From: an uncultured Campylobacteraceae bacterium
GTDB taxonomy: Bacteria > Campylobacterota > Campylobacteria > Campylobacterales > Arcobacteraceae
Reading direction: 5' to 3'
Length of the DNA: 8,579 bases
Assembly: GCA_913057765.1 (NCBI GenBank)
Contig: CAJXPH010000112.1
Location: forward strand, 1-8,579
Positions 5,155 to 8,579 of the stretch are shown here, piece by piece (within the stretch, counting starts at the first letter, position 1; every line of letters begins with the position of its first letter). A program made the position numbers and the translations under genes. The notes beneath the pieces were generated by a model. It searched no databases. It worked only from the letters and a program-made list of their open reading frames with translations, and was not told the DNA's origin.

Positions 5155-6930
5155 TTATTTCTTCTTTTTTATATATTCAAGTTCTTCAAGTTTATCGTAG
5201 ATTTTACTTACAATTTCACCTACAGCATGTCCTCCATGTCCACCGTGTTCTTGTATCACAGTAACAACATATTTGGGATTTTTATATGGACCATAAGTTG
5301 TTAGCCATGCATGAGATCTATGATAATATTCTAATTCACTTTCTTTCATTCTTACTTTTTCAGATTGTGAAATTGATACAACTTGAGCTGTTCCTGTTTT
5401 TGCTGCAATTGTAACATTTGAATTTATATAATTTTTGGCAGTACCTTTTTTATGGTTAGCAACATCGAACATACCTTGTCTCATGATATTCATATGTTTT
5501 TTATTATATTGAATTTCTAAAGGGTCTTCATAGTTGTCTTTTGCAAAGTGTGGTTTAGGAAGTTTTCCTGTTGCTAAGAAAGCTGTATATCTTGCAATTT
5601 GCATTGGAGTTACTAACATCTGTCCTTGACCTATAGAAGTAATTACTGTTTCACCTATATACCATGGTTGTTTATATTTCTTTTGCTTCCATGCTTTATT
5701 TGGATTTGTTCCAAAGTATTCATTTGTTTGATCGATTCCAGTTTTTGCTCCAATTCCATATTTAGCAAGTGTTTTTGAAATTTTGTTGATACCAACTTTT
5801 AGACTTCCTTTATAGAAAAAATCATCACAGCTCTCTCTAATAGCTTTCCTAAAACCAACTTCACCATGTCCTCCTCTTTTCCAACATCTAAATTTTCTTT
5901 TCCCTAATTTAATAGAGCCACTGTCATAAACTTTAAAATTTGTTTTTACATCATTTTCTAAAAAAGAGAGTGCAATTCCCATTTTTATTACAGAACCTGG
6001 TGGATAAAGACCATTTACTAATTTATTTGTAAAGGGATGATTAAAATCATTTTTCATAGTATTCCAGTCTTTTACTGAAATTCCATCAACAAAGATATTA
6101 TTATCGAATTCAGGATAAGAACCAGCAGCCAAAAGTTCACCATTTCTTGCATCCATAACAATTACAGCACCACTTTTACCTTTAAAGATTTCTTGTATGT
6201 ATTTTTGAAGTTTGATATCTAATGAGATATCAATACTATTATTTACAATAGGTTCATATTCTTTTAAAAGTTCAATTTCTTTATTTAATGCATTTACTTT
6301 TATATCTTTGTATGAAAGTTCACCTTGAAGTTTATTGTTATAAAATTTTTCTAAACCATTTTTACCAATTATTCCACTATGTTTTGAGAAATCATTGTTT
6401 TCTATATCTTGTTTAGAAGATTTTCCTACATAACCAATTATATGAGAAGCATTTTTACCATGAGGATAAACTCTTTTTACTTCTGATTCAATTTTAATAG
6501 TATCTAATGAGTTAAATAATGTATATTTATCAAAGAAATCATCATATGGTATGTATTCAACAATTTTTACAAAGTCATGTTTGTATGATGAATCTAATTT
6601 TTTATACCTTTTATATAAATCTTCTTTTTTTATATGAGGGAAGTGTTTATTAACAAGTATTACTAGTTCATCCAAAATATGTTTGTTTTTATATGATCTT
6701 AAGTGAGGTTTGATATTAATAGAAAAACCTAACTTATTCATAGCTAAGGCTTCACCTTTTCTATCTTTTATTATCCCACGATTAGGTACTTTATATACTC
6801 TTTTAATATAATTTCTTTTTGATAGTTCTTCATAATATGTATTAGATTTAATACTTAGAAAGTATACTCTTGAAAGAAGAGTTAATAAAATGATAAATAT
6901 AAAAACTAGTATAAAATTTAATCTTTTCAA
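5155..6930 (-). CDS. mrdA: Penicillin-binding protein 2 (elongasome transpeptidase)
   Basis: A 591-residue class B penicillin-binding protein that cross-links peptidoglycan during cell elongation, working with RodA and MreBCD. The order is: N-terminal membrane anchor (about 6-26), dimerisation/pedestal domain (about 50-230, including PNRGIIKDRKG at 49-59), and transpeptidase domain (about 250-585). The active-site motifs are complete: S313-V-I-K316, S367-C-D369, and K511-T-G-T514. A possible structural zinc site is visible at D336, C349, H355 and C368. The start is TTG at 6930..6928, with GGAG at 6941..6938 and 7-base spacing; the next in-frame ATG is codon 64 and would remove the anchor. The start overlaps the stop of the upstream membrane-protein gene by 4 bases (TTGA), so translation is coupled. 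Placement as PBP2 rather than PBP3/FtsI rests on the GHG block after DSG and on the neighbourhood. Confidence 0.95.
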   Translation of the reverse strand: MKRLNFILVFIFIILLTLLSRVYFLSIKSNTYYEELSKRNYIKRVYKVPNRGIIKDRKGEALAMNKLGFSINIKPHLRSYKNKHILDELVILVNKHFPHIKKEDLYKRYKKLDSSYKHDFVKIVEYIPYDDFFDKYTLFNSLDTIKIESEVKRVYPHGKNASHIIGYVGKSSKQDIENNDFSKHSGIIGKNGLEKFYNNKLQGELSYKDIKVNALNKEIELLKEYEPIVNNSIDISLDIKLQKYIQEIFKGKSGAVIVMDARNGELLAAGSYPEFDNNIFVDGISVKDWNTMKNDFNHPFTNKLVNGLYPPGSVIKMGIALSFLENDVKTNFKVYDSGSIKLGKRKFRCWKRGGHGEVGFRKAIRESCDDFFYKGSLKVGINKISKTLAKYGIGAKTGIDQTNEYFGTNPNKAWKQKKYKQPWYIGETVITSIGQGQMLVTPMQIARYTAFLATGKLPKPHFAKDNYEDPLEIQYNKKHMNIMRQGMFDVANHKKGTAKNYINSNVTIAAKTGTAQVVSISQSEKVRMKESELEYYHRSHAWLTTYGPYKNPKYVVTVIQEHGGHGGHAVGEIVSKIYDKLEELEYIKKKK

Positions 6931-7367
6931 ATGAATACTCCAAAAATTATAAAATCTATTATAAGATTCATTAGTAAAGTTACTGTTAATTGGCTTGAAT
7001 AATCATTATTAAGTATCCATAAAAAATAAACTCCAATATAGAATATTGTAATATAAATGTATGAATTTAGAGAATTAAATGATAAAACTCTTTTTATATA
7101 AGGTGCAATAAAAATATAAAGAAATGAAGCTAATAAAGTTATAGAAAATGCTTTAAATCCATTATTTAACTCAACAAATAAAAAGGCACTTATAATAAAG
7201 AATAATGAGTAATAGTATCTATTTTTTAAACATACAAAAAAGCCCATAAATAGGATCCCTAAAAGTAATATTGGGAAAAAGAATATAGACGAAATGGTAT
7301 TTACAATAATTGTAGTTAAAAATAGTAAAAATATAAAAAATGGATTACTTAGATTATTGATTTTCAT
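6927..7367 (-). CDS. Small polytopic membrane protein, MreD-like
   Basis: A 146-residue protein that is nearly all hydrophobic, with five or six predicted membrane spans (about 9-30, 31-47, 52-67, 73-91, 102-120 and 126-146). Short polar loops contain KNRYYY (48-53) and ELNNGFKAF (66-74). Size, span count and position directly upstream of mrdA with a 4-base overlap fit MreD, the elongasome membrane protein, and MreD sequences are poorly conserved. I see no diagnostic residue, so the name is an inference from context. The start is ATG 7367..7365; its ribosome binding site is weak (AAAGAA about 13 bases upstream). A gap of 57 bases separates it from the FlhB-like gene, and a TATAAT lies there, so mreD-like and mrdA may form their own transcript. 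Confidence 0.75.
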   Translation of the reverse strand: MKINNLSNPFFIFLLFLTTIIVNTISSIFFFPILLLGILFMGFFVCLKNRYYYSLFFIISAFLFVELNNGFKAFSITLLASFLYIFIAPYIKRVLSFNSLNSYIYITIFYIGVYFLWILNNDYSSQLTVTLLMNLIIDFIIFGVFI

Positions 7368-7395
7368 TAAATGCTAGTTCTTTATTTTTTTTTGG

Positions 7396-7406
7396 ATTAT
7401 ATTATA
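7396..7406 (-). promoter_or_regulatory. Candidate -10 box before the MreD-like/mrdA pair
   Basis: Two overlapping TATAAT hexamers are read on the minus strand, at 7406..7401 and 7401..7396. Either would start transcription about 22-27 bases before the ATG at 7367. No -35 box is evident. In DNA this AT-rich, chance matches are common, but the position in the only gap of this gene group supports a real promoter. Confidence 0.35.
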
Positions 7407-7424
7407 ATAATACTTACACTACTA

Positions 7425-7724
7425 TCAAAAATCTTTTGTTTCAAGTTCACGCTTTTTTCGTTCTAGAGTAGTTAAATCATAAATGAAAGAGAATATCTCT
7501 GAAACAGCTTTATACATGCTATCTGGTATCTCTTTATCAATGTCAATTGCAGATAATAGTTCTATTAAATCTTCATCTTTTTTTATAGGAACGTCGTTAT
7601 CTCGTGCAATTTTAATTATATTGTTTGCAAGTTCCCCTTTTCCTTTTGCAACAACTTTAGGAGCTTTATCAACCTCAATATCATAATTTAATGCAACAGC
7701 TTTTTTAATATCTCTTTCTCTCAT
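7425..7724 (-). CDS. Stand-alone FlhB C-terminal-domain homologue (FlhX-like)
   Basis: A 99-residue soluble protein that matches only the cytoplasmic C-terminal part of FlhB, the flagellar export switch protein: KAVALNYD at 8-15, APKVVAKGKGELA at 21-33, IP at 66-67 and the end helix around 70-85. Full FlhB is cut within NPTH; this protein begins at that point, with RDIK (4-7) in place of NPTH, so it equals the released C-terminal piece without the cleavage site or the membrane domain. Such proteins (FlhX in Helicobacter and Campylobacter) can stand in for the FlhB C-terminal fragment. The residues after 86 are charged and variable. It starts 2 bases after the FliK-like gene, whose end contains its ribosome binding site (AAGG, 7 bases before ATG). 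The pairing supports a role in the hook-length/substrate-switch system. Confidence 0.88.
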   Translation of the reverse strand: MRERDIKKAVALNYDIEVDKAPKVVAKGKGELANNIIKIARDNDVPIKKDEDLIELLSAIDIDKEIPDSMYKAVSEIFSFIYDLTTLERKKRELETKDF

Positions 7725-7726
7725 CT

Positions 7727-8579
7727 TTAAGCCTTAATGTCTATTCCAAAACCAAGATTAATATTTTGATTATATATATCTGCTTGTTTTACTTCTTTAA
7801 TTTCTTCTTCTTTTTTTAAATCAATTATTTTAATATTTACTGGAATTAAATCAACTGAGTTTAAAGCTTGTTTTAGTTTTGAAGAATTTTCTCTAATTGA
7901 TTGTTTAAAACTATCTTTTGACGCATAAATTGTTAAATCTAATTTATTCTTATCATATAAAGATAATAAAAGTTGAGTTTGCCCAAACTCTTTTAGTGAT
8001 AAATTTATTTCACAATAAAATTTATCTTCATTTAACTTTTTCATAGAAATAGAACCATCATCGAGCATATCCCAAATAAAAGGGATATAAACACTATTAC
8101 TATTCGAAGAAAATGATAATAGTTGATAATATTCAACTTGCATTAACATCTTATCAATTTGTTTGAGTGTATCCATGGATTTTATATCAGTTTTTCCCAT
8201 GAGTTCTTCTTGCATTTGTAATAACATAGCTTTCATATCATTTTGTATTGGGTTTGGAGGAATCCCTTTTTCATTTATTAAAGATGGATTTTGGATGAAA
8301 TTATTAACTATAGTTTCTAATTTTTCTACAGTTTTTATAATAGTTTGTTGTAGATTATTAGTGGGACTAGTAGCTGAGTTTAATATACTTTCTTTTAAAT
8401 TTAAAATCAGATTATTTATGTTTGATGAAAAATTATTTTGAAAGTTGTTTATATTTGTAGTTTGATTAAGTATATTTTGTTGAAAAACTTTTAAATCACT
8501 TGGAATATCAATTTTAGAAAATATATTTTGAAAGTTTTGTAATTTATCTATAATTTGGTTAATTTGTTTAGTATCAATA
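7727..8579 (-). CDS. FliK-like flagellar hook-length control protein, 5' end missing
   Basis: The frame is open from the stop at 7727 to the window edge (last full codon ends at 8578), giving at least 283 residues; the true start lies beyond. The first ATG, at 8236, is internal: the coding pattern continues upstream with no stop. The C-terminal part (about the last 120 residues, with INLSLKEFGQTQLLLSLYD, KLDLTIYASKD and LIPVNIKIID) has the alternating strands and helix of the FliK C-terminal (Flg_hook) domain, which interacts with FlhB to switch export from hook to filament. The visible N-terminal part is rich in Asn, Gln, Ile and Phe, likely helical, with a repeated NFQN-x-F motif. A KKEEEIKEVKQ stretch precedes the tail. 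It is followed after 2 bases by the FlhB C-terminal homologue, its expected partner. The assignment is by fold pattern and neighbours, as FliK is poorly conserved. Confidence 0.75.
   Translation of the reverse strand, partial: IDTKQINQIIDKLQNFQNIFSKIDIPSDLKVFQQNILNQTTNINNFQNNFSSNINNLILNLKESILNSATSPTNNLQQTIIKTVEKLETIVNNFIQNPSLINEKGIPPNPIQNDMKAMLLQMQEELMGKTDIKSMDTLKQIDKMLMQVEYYQLLSFSSNSNSVYIPFIWDMLDDGSISMKKLNEDKFYCEINLSLKEFGQTQLLLSLYDKNKLDLTIYASKDSFKQSIRENSSKLKQALNSVDLIPVNIKIIDLKKEEEIKEVKQADIYNQNINLGFGIDIKA

Noticed and set aside
7727..8236. Complete 169-residue gene starting at ATG 8236
   Set aside because: The frame stays open for 114 more codons to the window edge with a consistent coding pattern, so this ATG is internal to a longer gene.
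7483..8441. Plus-strand frames of 67 and 92 codons (7483-7686, 8163-8441)
   Set aside because: They are antisense shadows of the FlhB-like and FliK-like genes, with no ribosome binding site or domain.

Overview
The window is AT-rich (visibly about 70% A+T). It reads as one end of a draft contig from a Campylobacterota bacterium, most likely Arcobacteraceae. The basis is codon usage, extended TATAAT promoters with weak -35 boxes, a stand-alone FlhB C-terminal homologue (FlhX-like), and a flagellar/cell-elongation gene mix. No database search was possible, so the taxon is an inference.

Left edge (1-360). Bases 1-48 are not genomic: they are an untrimmed Illumina Nextera read-2 adapter with an i7 index. 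Genomic DNA starts at 49. Two very small minus-strand genes follow. One (49-112) is the first 21 codons of a protein with a signal peptide, cut off by the contig end, with its own promoter and ribosome binding site. The other (181-282) is a 33-residue single-span membrane protein.

Accessory metabolic block (359-4311). A plus-strand cupin gene overlaps tail to tail with a minus-strand LysR-type regulator. The regulator is divergent from a three-gene operon: an aconitase/3-isopropylmalate-dehydratase-type large subunit, its small subunit (swivel domain), and an alpha/beta hydrolase that carries the full catalytic and halide-pocket residue set of fluoroacetate/haloacetate dehalogenases. The second and third genes overlap by ATGA. 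A strong inverted repeat covers the -35 box of the operon promoter and is the likely operator for the LysR protein. No leuA or leuB lies nearby, and the small subunit's substrate-specificity loop is unusual. The operon is therefore probably a dedicated hydroxy-acid or haloacid route of unknown substrate, not leucine biosynthesis. This is the most interesting part of the window.

Flagellar and cell-wall block (4347-8579, all minus strand, transcribed right to left): a FliK-like hook-length protein (5' end outside the window), an FlhB C-terminal homologue, a small polytopic membrane protein in the position of MreD, penicillin-binding protein 2 (mrdA), and the export-gate protein FliP. mrdA and fliP both appear to start at TTG, each behind a good Shine-Dalgarno sequence. 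No RNA genes, CRISPR arrays, insertion sequences or convincing intrinsic terminators were seen.
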